Source of the DNA: Myxococcales bacterium
GTDB taxonomy: Bacteria; Myxococcota_A; Polyangia; Polyangiales; Polyangiaceae
Length of the DNA: 64,000 nt
Direction of reading: 5' to 3'
NCBI GenBank assembly: GCA_016720545.1
Contig: JADKKK010000011.1
Coordinates: 124,001-188,000 of the forward strand
Shown here: piece after piece, positions 1 through 7,026 of the stretch
Position numbering within the stretch: the first letter of the stretch is position 1
How the letters are laid out: every line of letters starts with the position of its first letter
Position numbers and translations under genes: made by a program
Notes under the pieces: generated by a model
The model's database searches: none
The model's input: only the letters and a program-made list of their open reading frames with translations
Told to the model about the DNA's origin: nothing

Positions 1-418
1 GCCACGAGTTCAGGAGCACCCCGCCGTACACCTCGACCCCGAGCTGCGCGTAGCCCTCCTTCATGTAGTCGGGCCGAGGCTTGAGGCGCAGGTTGGGGCT
101 GTCGGTGTGCGCGCCCACGATCCGGTAGCCGCGGAGCTTGCCGCCGCGGGGCACCACGAACGCGAGCACCGTGGTGCCGCCGGCGGTGACGAAGAAGCGT
201 CCGCCCTCGCGCACCTCGTCCCAAGGCTCCCGCTCGTCGAGCTCGCGGAAGCCCGCGGCGGTGAGGCGCTCCGCGGCCGCCCGGGCGGCGTGGTACGGCG
301 TGGGCGAGGCGTGGAGGAACGCGAGCAGGTCGGCGAGCGTGTCGGCGGGGGCGGCGGGGGCGGCGGGGGCGGGGGCGGCGGGGGCGGGGGCGGCGGGGGC
401 AGGAAGGGCTTCGGTCAC
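1..418 (-). CDS. M18 family aminopeptidase (N-terminal part, runs off the window)
   Basis: Only the first 139 codons are inside the window. M18 enzymes are cytosolic dinuclear-zinc aminopeptidases that remove acidic or other N-terminal residues from peptides. The diagnostic segment is GAHTDSPNLRLKP at residues 102-114, where His104 is the expected first metal ligand, followed by the family-typical LGVEVYGG segment. Residues 6-25 are an Ala/Pro repeat (GCC/CCC codons) that is not part of the family core. The start is a GTG at 418: the reading frame has no better ATG, and an ATG at 513 belongs to another frame that stops at once. Family assignment is firm; substrate preference cannot be judged from the fragment. 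Confidence 0.8.
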   Translation of the reverse strand, partial: MTEALPAPAAPAPAAPAPAAPAAPADTLADLLAFLHASPTPYHAARAAAERLTAAGFRELDEREPWDEVREGGRFFVTAGGTTVLAFVVPRGGKLRGYRIVGAHTDSPNLRLKPRPDYMKEGYAQLGVEVYGGVLLNSW

Positions 419-892
419 GCGGCAAGGGAAGCGCCCGAGGCGCGCGACGTCAAGCACACGTGGACGCGAGACACGGCGTGTCGTCGTGCGCGACGTGCCC
501 GCGCCCGCGTCATGACCGAGGTCACGCAAGGCTCCCAGGTCGCCGGGGTGCTCGCCGCCGCGAGCCCCACGCGTGTGTTCGGGCTCGGCGAAGGGCTCGC
601 CACGGGAGCCCAGCTCGCGGACGTGGCGCACGCGTCTGTCTTCTACACGGGGCGTTCCGCCTCGGGTTCCTCCGCGGTGAGCGCGTGCTAGGTGGGCGAC
701 CTTGGCTGCGGCTCCTCCTGGCGCGGAGTGACCCGATGACCGCCCCGCCGACGCCTCGTCCACTCCGTTTGCGAGCGCGCGCACGGCGGAGGTCGAGGCT
801 ATGCTGTCGGGGACTGACATGATCCGGAAGCCGCACTCCCCTGGCTGGGGCGCTGACACAGCTGACACGAGCGCCGGCAAGGAGACCGCACC
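419..892. other. intergenic region, no supported gene
   Basis: This divergent region separates the M18 gene (minus) from the AlbA_2 gene (plus). A possible 59-codon ORF at 512-691 has no Shine-Dalgarno sequence and no recognisable family, so it is not called. The only clear element is an AAGGAG ribosome binding site at 879-884, which fixes the GTG start at 893. No tRNA, convincing promoter or repeat was seen. Confidence 0.5.
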
Positions 893-2458
893 GTGACGAC
901 CTCGCGCGGCAAGAACCCGGCCTCGAAGGCCGCGATTGTGAAAGTCCCCCTTGCACAAGGCGCCCGCGCGGCTGCCGCCAAGAACGTCTCCACGGCGCGG
1001 AGACAATCTGGCGAGACGCACCTCGTCGAGTGGAAGGAGTCGTGGCGCGACGAGTATCTGAGGTGGCTGTGCGGCTTCGCGAACGCCGACGGCGGCACGC
1101 TCGTCATCGGCATGAGCGACAAGGGAGAGCCTGTCGGTGCAGAGGATGCGGATCGGCTGCTGGTCGATCTGCCCAACAAGATCCGCGACACACTCGGCCT
1201 CGTGGTGCCGGTGCGCGCCGTCACCAAGAAGGGCAAGGACCTCATCGAGTTGGTCGTCGAGGCCTCGCCGACGCCCATCAGCTACAGAGGCGAGTACCAC
1301 TTCCGCTCGGGCAGCACCAAGCAACAGCTCACGGGCAACGCGCTCTCGACGTTCCTCCTGCGCAAGTTCGGCCGTCACTGGGACGGCGCGCCAGTTCCCA
1401 ACATAGCGGTCCAGGACCTGAGCGCCGAGGCCTTCAACCGCTTCAAGGGCTACGCGCGCGGGAGCGCCCGGCTCCCACCCGGCGCGCTGTCGGCGTCCCG
1501 CGCGGAGCTGATCGAGAAGCTGCGGCTCACCGAGAATGGGATGCTCAAGCGGGCCGCGCTCCTGCTCTTCGACGAGGATCCCGAGCGCTGGGTGACCGGT
1601 GCGTGGGTGAAGCTCGGAATGTTCCGAGGCGGTGCCGATCTCGCCTACCACGACGAGGTGCATGGGGACCTGTTCTCGCAGATGGACAAAACCCTGGAGC
1701 TGATCTTCACGAAGTACATGGTGGCCTGGATCGGCTACCGAGGGATCGCGCGAACCGAGACGTTCCCCATCCCTCGCGAGGCGATGCGCGAAGCCTTGCT
1801 CAACGCGCTCATTCACAAGGACTACAGCTCGGGCAACCCGATCCAGATCCGCGTAGAGACCGACCGCCTATCGATCTGGAACGCCGGCCCTCTCCCGCCT
1901 TCTTGGACGGCGAAGACGCTGCTTGAGCGGCACACGTCGCAACCCCACAACCCCGACATCGCCAGTGCGTTCTTTCGAAGCGGGCTCATCGAGGCGTGGG
2001 GGCGCGGCTACGAGCGCATCACCGAGGCGTGCCGCGAACAAGGAACGCCCGAGCCGAAAGTCGAGTCGGACGGCAACGGCGTATGGATCAAGTGGGCGTG
2101 GGTGAACCCGACCTCTGACGCCGACCGTATCCGACCCCGCGGTGAAGTCAGCGACGGGCGACCTGTCGCCCCACCACTCACCCCACCACTCACCCCACCA
2201 CTCACCCCACCACTCGGCGATCCCGTGGAGCGACTTCTCGTCGCTCTCGCTGGAGGGGACCTCGATGGGGCCGGGCTACGCGCGCATCTGAAGCTACGGG
2301 ACAAGACCCACCTGCGCGAGCGCTACATCAACCCGGCGCTCGCGGGCGGACTCATCGAGATGACAATCCCCGACAAGCCGAACAGCCGCCTCCAGCGCTA
2401 CCGGCTGACCGCGGAAGGCCAGGCGAAGCTCGCCGCGAAGCGCGGGGGCCGCCGATGA
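893..2458 (+). CDS. AlbA_2 (Schlafen-like) / RecG-like ATP-binding protein
   Basis: The 521-residue protein belongs to the COG2865 type often annotated as putative transcriptional regulator or RecG-like helicase. Residues about 40-150 form the AlbA_2 domain (VEWKESW, then FANADGGTLVIG). Residues about 290-400 match the HATPase_c_4 domain (REALLNALIHKDYS, then NAGPLPP and RSGLIEAWGRGYERI). A flexible PPLT repeat at residues 427-441 joins this to a winged-helix-like C-terminus ending near QRYRLTAEGQAKL. The GTG start has AAGGAG 8 bases upstream. Such proteins are common in accessory and defence islands, and two broken genes of that kind follow directly. Its own function is unknown; regulation or nucleic-acid sensing is inferred from the fold only. 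Confidence 0.8.
   Translation: MTTSRGKNPASKAAIVKVPLAQGARAAAAKNVSTARRQSGETHLVEWKESWRDEYLRWLCGFANADGGTLVIGMSDKGEPVGAEDADRLLVDLPNKIRDTLGLVVPVRAVTKKGKDLIELVVEASPTPISYRGEYHFRSGSTKQQLTGNALSTFLLRKFGRHWDGAPVPNIAVQDLSAEAFNRFKGYARGSARLPPGALSASRAELIEKLRLTENGMLKRAALLLFDEDPERWVTGAWVKLGMFRGGADLAYHDEVHGDLFSQMDKTLELIFTKYMVAWIGYRGIARTETFPIPREAMREALLNALIHKDYSSGNPIQIRVETDRLSIWNAGPLPPSWTAKTLLERHTSQPHNPDIASAFFRSGLIEAWGRGYERITEACREQGTPEPKVESDGNGVWIKWAWVNPTSDADRIRPRGEVSDGRPVAPPLTPPLTPPLTPPLGDPVERLLVALAGGDLDGAGLRAHLKLRDKTHLRERYINPALAGGLIEMTIPDKPNSRLQRYRLTAEGQAKLAAKRGGRR
2171..2215 (+). repeat. in-frame 12-bp tandem repeat (Pro-Pro-Leu-Thr)
   Basis: The unit CCACCACTCACC occurs three times in full plus nine bases. 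It encodes PPLT repeats in the linker between the ATPase-like domain and the C-terminal helix-turn-helix of the AlbA_2 protein. Because the unit is 12 bases, copy changes would lengthen or shorten the linker without breaking the frame. Confidence 0.9.
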
Positions 2459-2465
2459 GGGCATC

Positions 2466-2585
2466 GTGCTGACCTCGGTCGTGAACGAGAACTTCAAGGG
2501 CCTCCGGGCTCGCCGGCGTATCGACTTCGCGCCGCTGACCCTGCTCTTCGGCGCGAACCAACCGCCCGGAGCTCATCATGGCTGA
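2466..2585 (+). pseudogene. 5' fragment of an AAA/OLD-like ATPase, cut at Walker A
   Basis: A GTG-started 39-codon frame reads ENFKGLRARRRIDFAPLTLLFGAN, given here as two pieces: ENFKGLRARR and RIDFAPLTLLFGAN. This is the typical N-terminus of AAA_15/OLD-family ATPases, in which GAN is followed by N-S/A-G-K-S/T. Here it runs instead into QPPGAHHG and a stop, so the P-loop and everything after it is lost. The break lies near 2558, just before the ribosome binding site of the next gene. This is a deletion remnant, not a functional peptide. It starts 7 bases after the stop of the AlbA_2 gene, suggesting the two were once an operon. Confidence 0.7.
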
Positions 2586-3207
2586 GCGCAAGTGGGCCTT
2601 CATCACCAGCGGTGCGACCTTCGAGGCGCTCGCGACGACTATCGTCTACTTCGAGGATCCCAAGGCCGCGCTCCTTGGCCGACGAGGCAAGGATGGTGGG
2701 CAAGACGCACGATCCGGCGACGGCACGCGCGTCTTTCAGGCGAAGCATCACGAGAGCGGGTCGGCCGCGAGCGCGATCCGCGACGCGAAGAAGGAAGCCG
2801 CCCAGATCGAGGGCTACCGTCAACCCGGGCACGCTCGACATGCCCAGTGGCAGGGCGTGACGCACCGGCGACTCGTCACGAACGCGGCCTTCAACACGAC
2901 GGACAAGCAGAAGTGGGACACGGAGGTGGTGCCCCAATTCACGAAGCAGGGGCTCACCCCAGACTACTGGGAGCGCCAGACGCTCGAGGCGCTCCTTGAC
3001 AAGCACCCCGAGATCCATCGCTCGTTCTGTTACCGATGTCCTGTCCCTCACCCCCGACACGGTCACGCCTCGCCCCTGCCCTCGCCCCTGCCCTGCCCTC
3101 GCCCGGCTCGAACCACACGCGCTCGGCCGGCACCGACACGAGGCGCGCGCGACGCGCCTCGAGGTCGGCGGGAATACGCTCGCCGGCCTCGAGCACGAGC
3201 GCGGTGA
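2578..3207 (+). pseudogene. truncated Mrr-like restriction endonuclease domain protein
   Basis: The start ATG has GGAG 9 bases upstream. Residues 1-150 look like the N-terminal nuclease module of a much larger defence-type protein: TSGATFEALATTIVYFEDP, then GKDGGQDARSGDG and FQAKHHES. These match the split PD-(D/E)XK active site of Mrr-like enzymes (Asp of GGQD, then Q-x-K). A conserved-looking stretch ends near LLDKHPEIHRSF at about 3028. From there the frame runs to a stop at 3207 through low-complexity codons that lie antisense to the phosphatase gene, so the rest of the original protein is missing. In related proteins a large NTPase or effector region would follow; that is inference from the family. 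The nuclease domain may still fold, but the gene is best read as a decayed defence gene. Confidence 0.65.
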
Positions 3208-3796
3208 GCCGCCCGCCGTAGACACACCCGGTGTCGAGCCCGGTGGCGAACGGGTGGAGCTGGAGCTTCTCGATCGCGTTGTGCCCAAAGACGAGCTGCT
3301 CGGGGCCACCGTACGCCTCGCCCCAAAGCACCTTGTTGCCCTCGCTGTCGCGGGCGTGCCGCGCGTTCAGCAGCGTGGACGCGTCCTGCGCGTCGAGCGG
3401 GCGGGTCGGGTCGACGCCCCCGTGGACCACCGTGAGGCCGTGCTCCGGGAGCGCGAGGGTGAGCGGCGAGGTCTCGAGGAGCACCCAGTCGGCGGGCCGC
3501 AGCGCCTCGGCGAGCGCCCGGTGCGGCTTCCCCGCGGGCTCCGCGCCGCGCGCGATCGCGGCGCGCTCGCGGAGCACGCGCTCTTCGTGGTTGCCGCGCA
3601 CGAGCACCGCGCCCTTCTCACGCGCGAGGGCGAGCACGCCGAGCGAGTCGGGCCCGCGCGCGACGAGATCGCCCACGAACACCAGGCGATCGCCCGTGCC
3701 GAACCGCAGGAGCTCGAGCAGCCACTCGAGCTCGCGTCGGCAGCCGTGCACGTCGCCGACGATCACCGTGCGGTCGCGGCCGGTCCTCAAGTCCAC
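2954..3796 (-). CDS. ApaH/PPP-like metallophosphoesterase with a chimeric C-terminus
   Basis: The first 230 residues are a complete calcineurin-like phosphoesterase of the ApaH/PrpE type, acting on dinucleoside polyphosphates or phosphoproteins. Metal-site motifs are GDVHG (Asp15, His17), GDLVARGPDS (Asp43), RGNHE (Asn69, His70), VHGG (His125) and GHN (His172). The GTG start at 3796 lies two bases past the glgC stop, so the two are probably co-transcribed and coupled. After VWFEPGEG (about residue 234) the frame crosses a GC-rich repeat and then continues for about 40 residues antisense to the truncated Mrr-like gene until TGA at 2954. That tail is not family sequence; the original stop was probably lost when the accessory island was inserted or deleted. 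Activity of the core is likely retained. Confidence 0.75.
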   Translation of the reverse strand: MDLRTGRDRTVIVGDVHGCRRELEWLLELLRFGTGDRLVFVGDLVARGPDSLGVLALAREKGAVLVRGNHEERVLRERAAIARGAEPAGKPHRALAEALRPADWVLLETSPLTLALPEHGLTVVHGGVDPTRPLDAQDASTLLNARHARDSEGNKVLWGEAYGGPEQLVFGHNAIEKLQLHPFATGLDTGCVYGGRLTALVLEAGERIPADLEARRARLVSVPAERVWFEPGEGRAGARAGARRDRVGGEGQDIGNRTSDGSRGACQGAPRASGAPSSLG

Positions 3797-3798
3797 GC

Positions 3799-5083
3799 CT
3801 ACCCCGGCTCGACCACGCGCATCGACCCGTCGCCGAGGAGCTTCGCGCGCTTCGGGATGACGACGAGGCCTGTCTCGGTGACAAAGAACCGGCGCCTGTC
3901 GGCCTCGGTGTCGTAGCCAATCTCCATGCCGGCGGGGATCTCCACGTCTTTGTCGATGATGCACCGGCGAATCTTCGCGTGGCGGCCGATCTGCACCTTC
4001 TCGAAGAGCACCGACTCCTCCACCTCGCTGAACGAGTTGATACGGCAGCCGACGCTGAGCACGCTGCGGTGGATACGCCCGCCCGAGATGATGCACCCGT
4101 GCGACACGAGCGAGTCGGTGGCGATGCCCACACGCGCCTGGGCGGCGTCGCGAAACACGAATTTCGCCGGTGGATCGTGCGTGGCGCCCGTGCGAATAGG
4201 CCAGTGCTGGTTGTAGAGGTTGAACGCCGGGTGAATGCTGATGAGGTCCATTTGGGCCTCCCAGTACGCCTCGAGCGTGCCGATATCGCGCCAGTACGCG
4301 GGCTGCTCGGGGTCTTCGCCGGGCACAGTGTTGGTCTTGTAGTCGTACGCGAAGATCGCGAGCCCCTCCTTCACCATGGCGGGGAGGATGTCGTGGCCGA
4401 AGTCGTGCTTGCTGTCCTCGAGGCCCGTGTCCGTGTAGAGCGCATCCATCAGGGCCTCCGTGCGGAACACGTAGTTACCCATCGACGCCAGGCAGAACCC
4501 CGGGCGGCCGGGCATCTCCGGCGGATCGGCGACCTTCTCGTGGAAGGCCACGATGCGCCCGTCGGCGTCGGTCTCGAGCACACCGAACTCCCGGGCCTCT
4601 GCTTTCGGCACGGGGATGGCGGCGACGGTCGCGTCTGCGCGGCGCGCGGCGTGCGCGTCGAGCATCTGGCGGATGTTCATCTTGTAGACGTGATCGCCGC
4701 CGAAGATGCACACGTTCTCGGGCTGCTCGTCGGTGATGACGTGCTGGCACTGGTACACGGCGTCGGCCGAGCCCCGGAACCACGATTTGCCGGTGCGCTG
4801 CTGCGCGGGGATGGCCTCGATGTACTGGTCGAGGATGGGCGAGAGCCGCCAGACGCGCGCGATGTGCTCCTCGAGCGACGCGCTTGTACTGCGTCAGGAT
4901 CTTGATGCGCGTGAGCCCCGAGTTCACGAAGTTGGAGAGGACGATGTCGATGATGCGGTAGCGGCCGCCGAAGGGCACGGCGGGCTTCGCGCGGTCGAAG
5001 GTGAGCGGGTGCAGGCGCTTGCCCTCGCCCCCCGCGAGGATCATCACCATCACCTGACTCGGATCCAAGCGGCTCGTATTCAT
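3799..5083 (-). pseudogene. glgC: glucose-1-phosphate adenylyltransferase, interrupted by a frameshift
   Basis: GlgC makes ADP-glucose from ATP and glucose-1-phosphate, the committed step of glycogen synthesis. The N-terminal part from ATG 5083 reads ILAGGEGKRLHPLTFDRAKP (nucleotide-binding site) and runs to ILTQYK. At about 4886-4890 the frame shifts: TACAAG is followed by C GCG TCG CTC GAG GAG CAC, so the expected ASLEEHIARVWRLSP continues in another frame. The remaining 320 codons carry the family motifs IFGGDHVYKM, YWRDIGTLEAYWEA and the C-terminal beta-helix. Restoring two bases (for example an AG lost from AAGAGC) gives an uninterrupted protein of about 428 residues, the normal length. 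Either a real inactivation or a base-calling error; all other motifs are intact, which favours a recent event or an error. Confidence 0.85.
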
Positions 5084-5182
5084 CGCGACCTTCCACCGCC
5101 GCGTTGGGGCCACCCCGCCGCGACGGCCCCAGGATAACCGCCCGGTCGTTGCGCTGCGCCAGGAATCGCGTAGTGGGGTGCG

Positions 5183-6013
5183 ATGGCCCCACCGTCCGAG
5201 CCCCCGCGCCGAGGCAGCGTCGACTTCGTGCCCGAGGCCGCGACCGCCGCCAAGGTGCTCGAGGTAGCCTCCCGCCGCGCCAGCGCGGGCCGGGCCGGGG
5301 CGATGGCCACGGTGCTCGAGCGCCACGGGTCGGCGCCCTCCACCCCTGGGCAGAAGCTCTACGTGTGCGACGACGGCACGTCGGTGGGCACCGTGGGGGG
5401 CGGCGCCGTGGAGCGCGAGGTGCTGGCGGCCCTCGCGACCTTCCTCTCGGATCCGCCGCCCCGCCCCGAGGTCCGCGAGCTCCGCCTCGGCGCCGAGCTC
5501 GGGATGTGCTGCGGCGGCCGCGTGTCGGTGCTGCTCGAGCCCATCGCGGGGCTCGTGTCGTGCCTCGTGGTGGGCGGAGGCCACGTGGCCACGGCGACCG
5601 CGCCGCTGCTCGCGCGGCTCGGCTTCGCGGTCACCGTCGTCGACGAGCGCGACGCGTGGGGCGAAGACGGGCGCCTGGCCGGCGTGACCTCGCTCGTGGG
5701 CGCGTACGACGAGCTCGGCGCGGCGGTGCCCTCGCGCGGCGTGCTCCTCGTGATGACCCACGACCACCAGGCCGACCAGCGCGCGATCGAGTGGGGCCTG
5801 CGCCGTGACTTCGTGTTCATCGGGGGCGTCGGGAGCCGCGCGAAGGCCGAGCGCACGCGCCAGCGCCTGCTCCACCGCGGCTTCTCGGAGGCCGACGCGG
5901 CGCGCGTGCGCATGCCGGTCGGCTTGCCCATCGGGGCGCGCCTCCCCGACGAGATCGCCGTGTCGATCGCGGCGGAGCTCGTCGCGTTTCGCCGCGGGCT
6001 GGGGCGCCCTTGA
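5183..6013 (+). CDS. xdhC: xanthine dehydrogenase accessory protein XdhC
   Basis: XdhC-family proteins bind molybdenum cofactor, promote its sulfuration and insert it into xanthine dehydrogenase. The 276-residue protein has the N-terminal XdhC/CoxI domain with ATVLERHGSAPSTPGQK and TVGGGAVE, the conserved GMCCGGRVSVLLEP, and the C-terminal Rossmann domain with VVGGGHVATATAPLL (residues 133-147), MTHDH and FIGGVGSRAK. The ATG at 5183 opens directly after a 99-base divergent gap with glgC. The gene it should serve begins about 1 kb downstream on the same strand, separated by an oppositely oriented lipoprotein gene. Confidence in the family is high. Confidence 0.92.
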   Translation: MAPPSEPPRRGSVDFVPEAATAAKVLEVASRRASAGRAGAMATVLERHGSAPSTPGQKLYVCDDGTSVGTVGGGAVEREVLAALATFLSDPPPRPEVRELRLGAELGMCCGGRVSVLLEPIAGLVSCLVVGGGHVATATAPLLARLGFAVTVVDERDAWGEDGRLAGVTSLVGAYDELGAAVPSRGVLLVMTHDHQADQRAIEWGLRRDFVFIGGVGSRAKAERTRQRLLHRGFSEADAARVRMPVGLPIGARLPDEIAVSIAAELVAFRRGLGRP

Positions 6014-6026
6014 GGGGCACGGGGCC

Positions 6027-6047
6027 GGCGAGTCGTGCCTACTCGCC
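6027..6047. terminator. hairpin between convergent genes
   Basis: GGCGAGT (6027-6033) and ACTCGCC (6041-6047) form a perfect 7-bp stem around a 7-base loop. It sits between xdhC and the convergent extensin-like gene, overlapping the stop of the latter. There is no T-tract on either side, so termination function is only suggested by position. Confidence 0.35.
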
Positions 6048-6923
6048 GCAGGCGTCTGGGTGCTCGCCCACGTCGACGCCCAGCGGCTCGAGCGACCGCA
6101 CAGTGGTCCCCTTGGGGGTGCCCGACTGGCCCGTATCCATGTGCCAGTGGTTGCGGTGATCCGAGTTGTAGTTGGGAGTCAGGATGGTGCTGAAGATCTT
6201 CTTCTCGGCGACCTCGCACACGAGATCGTAAAGGAGCTTGCTCGTCCCCACTTGGGAGGCCCGGGCGCCCGTGCAGGTGCCACCCGAGGTCGCCTTGAAG
6301 TCGGCGTCTTTGTTGATGTCGAACACCCGGCCGTCGTCCATCGTGAGGTATCGCACGTCGACCGCGCGCCCGAACGAGTGGTTCGAGTAGCCGTTCGTGC
6401 CGCAGTTGGGCTCGGGATCGCTCGGCCCGCGGCAGAAGTTGGTCTCGCTCCACGCGCAGCAGCAGCGGTAACAATACGAGCCGAGGGTGCCCACCTTGCG
6501 GACGCCCTTGGCCTTCAGCACGTCGGCGAACGCCCACAGAGTGCGCACGAACTCGCAGGCCATGGGCTGCGTCGTGGGCTTGTCGCTGGCGGCGTCGGTG
6601 GTGAAGATGATGCCGTTGATGGGCGCGGGCACGGTCACGGCGTCGACGAGGCCGCGGGCCGTGGCCTTGGCGAAGCGCAACCCGCGCTTCGTGAGGTCCT
6701 CGAGGCAAGGGAGCGCGGGCGCGGGCGGCGGCGGCGGGGCCGCGTCCTCCTCCGGAGGCGGCGGCTCGGTGGTGGCGGACGGGGAGGGCGCCGGCGCCGG
6801 CGCGGGCGGCTCGGTGGTGATCGGCGCGGGCGACTCACCGCCGCAGGCGCTCGCGACGCCCAGGGAGAGCGCGAGCACAAGCGGAAGCGTCGCCGCGGAG
6901 AGCGGCCGGGAGGAGGAGCGCAT
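6039..6923 (-). CDS. extensin-like / M15-type peptidase fold lipoprotein
   Basis: The 294-residue protein starts with a lipoprotein signal peptide whose lipobox is at ASAC, followed by a long Pro/Ala/Thr-rich linker to about residue 70. The C-terminal part has the extensin-like (M15-related) zinc-site pattern: SNHSFGRAVDV supplies the first His and Asp, and DHRNHWHMD supplies the His-x-His. Related proteins are D-Ala-D-Ala carboxypeptidase-like cell-wall enzymes, so a role in the periplasm on peptidoglycan is plausible but not shown. A Cys-rich stretch, YCYRCCCAW, is unusual and may form disulfides. It lies between xdhC and the xanthine dehydrogenase gene on the opposite strand and has no obvious link to purine breakdown. 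Confidence 0.75.
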   Translation of the reverse strand: MRSSSRPLSAATLPLVLALSLGVASACGGESPAPITTEPPAPAPAPSPSATTEPPPPEEDAAPPPPPAPALPCLEDLTKRGLRFAKATARGLVDAVTVPAPINGIIFTTDAASDKPTTQPMACEFVRTLWAFADVLKAKGVRKVGTLGSYCYRCCCAWSETNFCRGPSDPEPNCGTNGYSNHSFGRAVDVRYLTMDDGRVFDINKDADFKATSGGTCTGARASQVGTSKLLYDLVCEVAEKKIFSTILTPNYNSDHRNHWHMDTGQSGTPKGTTVRSLEPLGVDVGEHPDACGE

Positions 6924-7026
6924 CTGGCCATCCTACAACGGCGCCGGCCGTTTCGCCCGGGCCGCCCGCGCGCCACCGGTCGGATCCCGGCGTGGCGCTC
7001 CGCAAATTCCGGGTAAAGTCGGCCTC

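Noticed and set aside
512..691. Possible 59-codon gene upstream of the AlbA_2 gene
   Set aside because: No ribosome binding site, no recognisable family and composition like the surrounding GC-rich spacer.
3063..3916. Long plus-strand open frames over the phosphatase gene
   Set aside because: They are antisense shadows of a gene with clear metallophosphoesterase motifs; high GC keeps all frames open.
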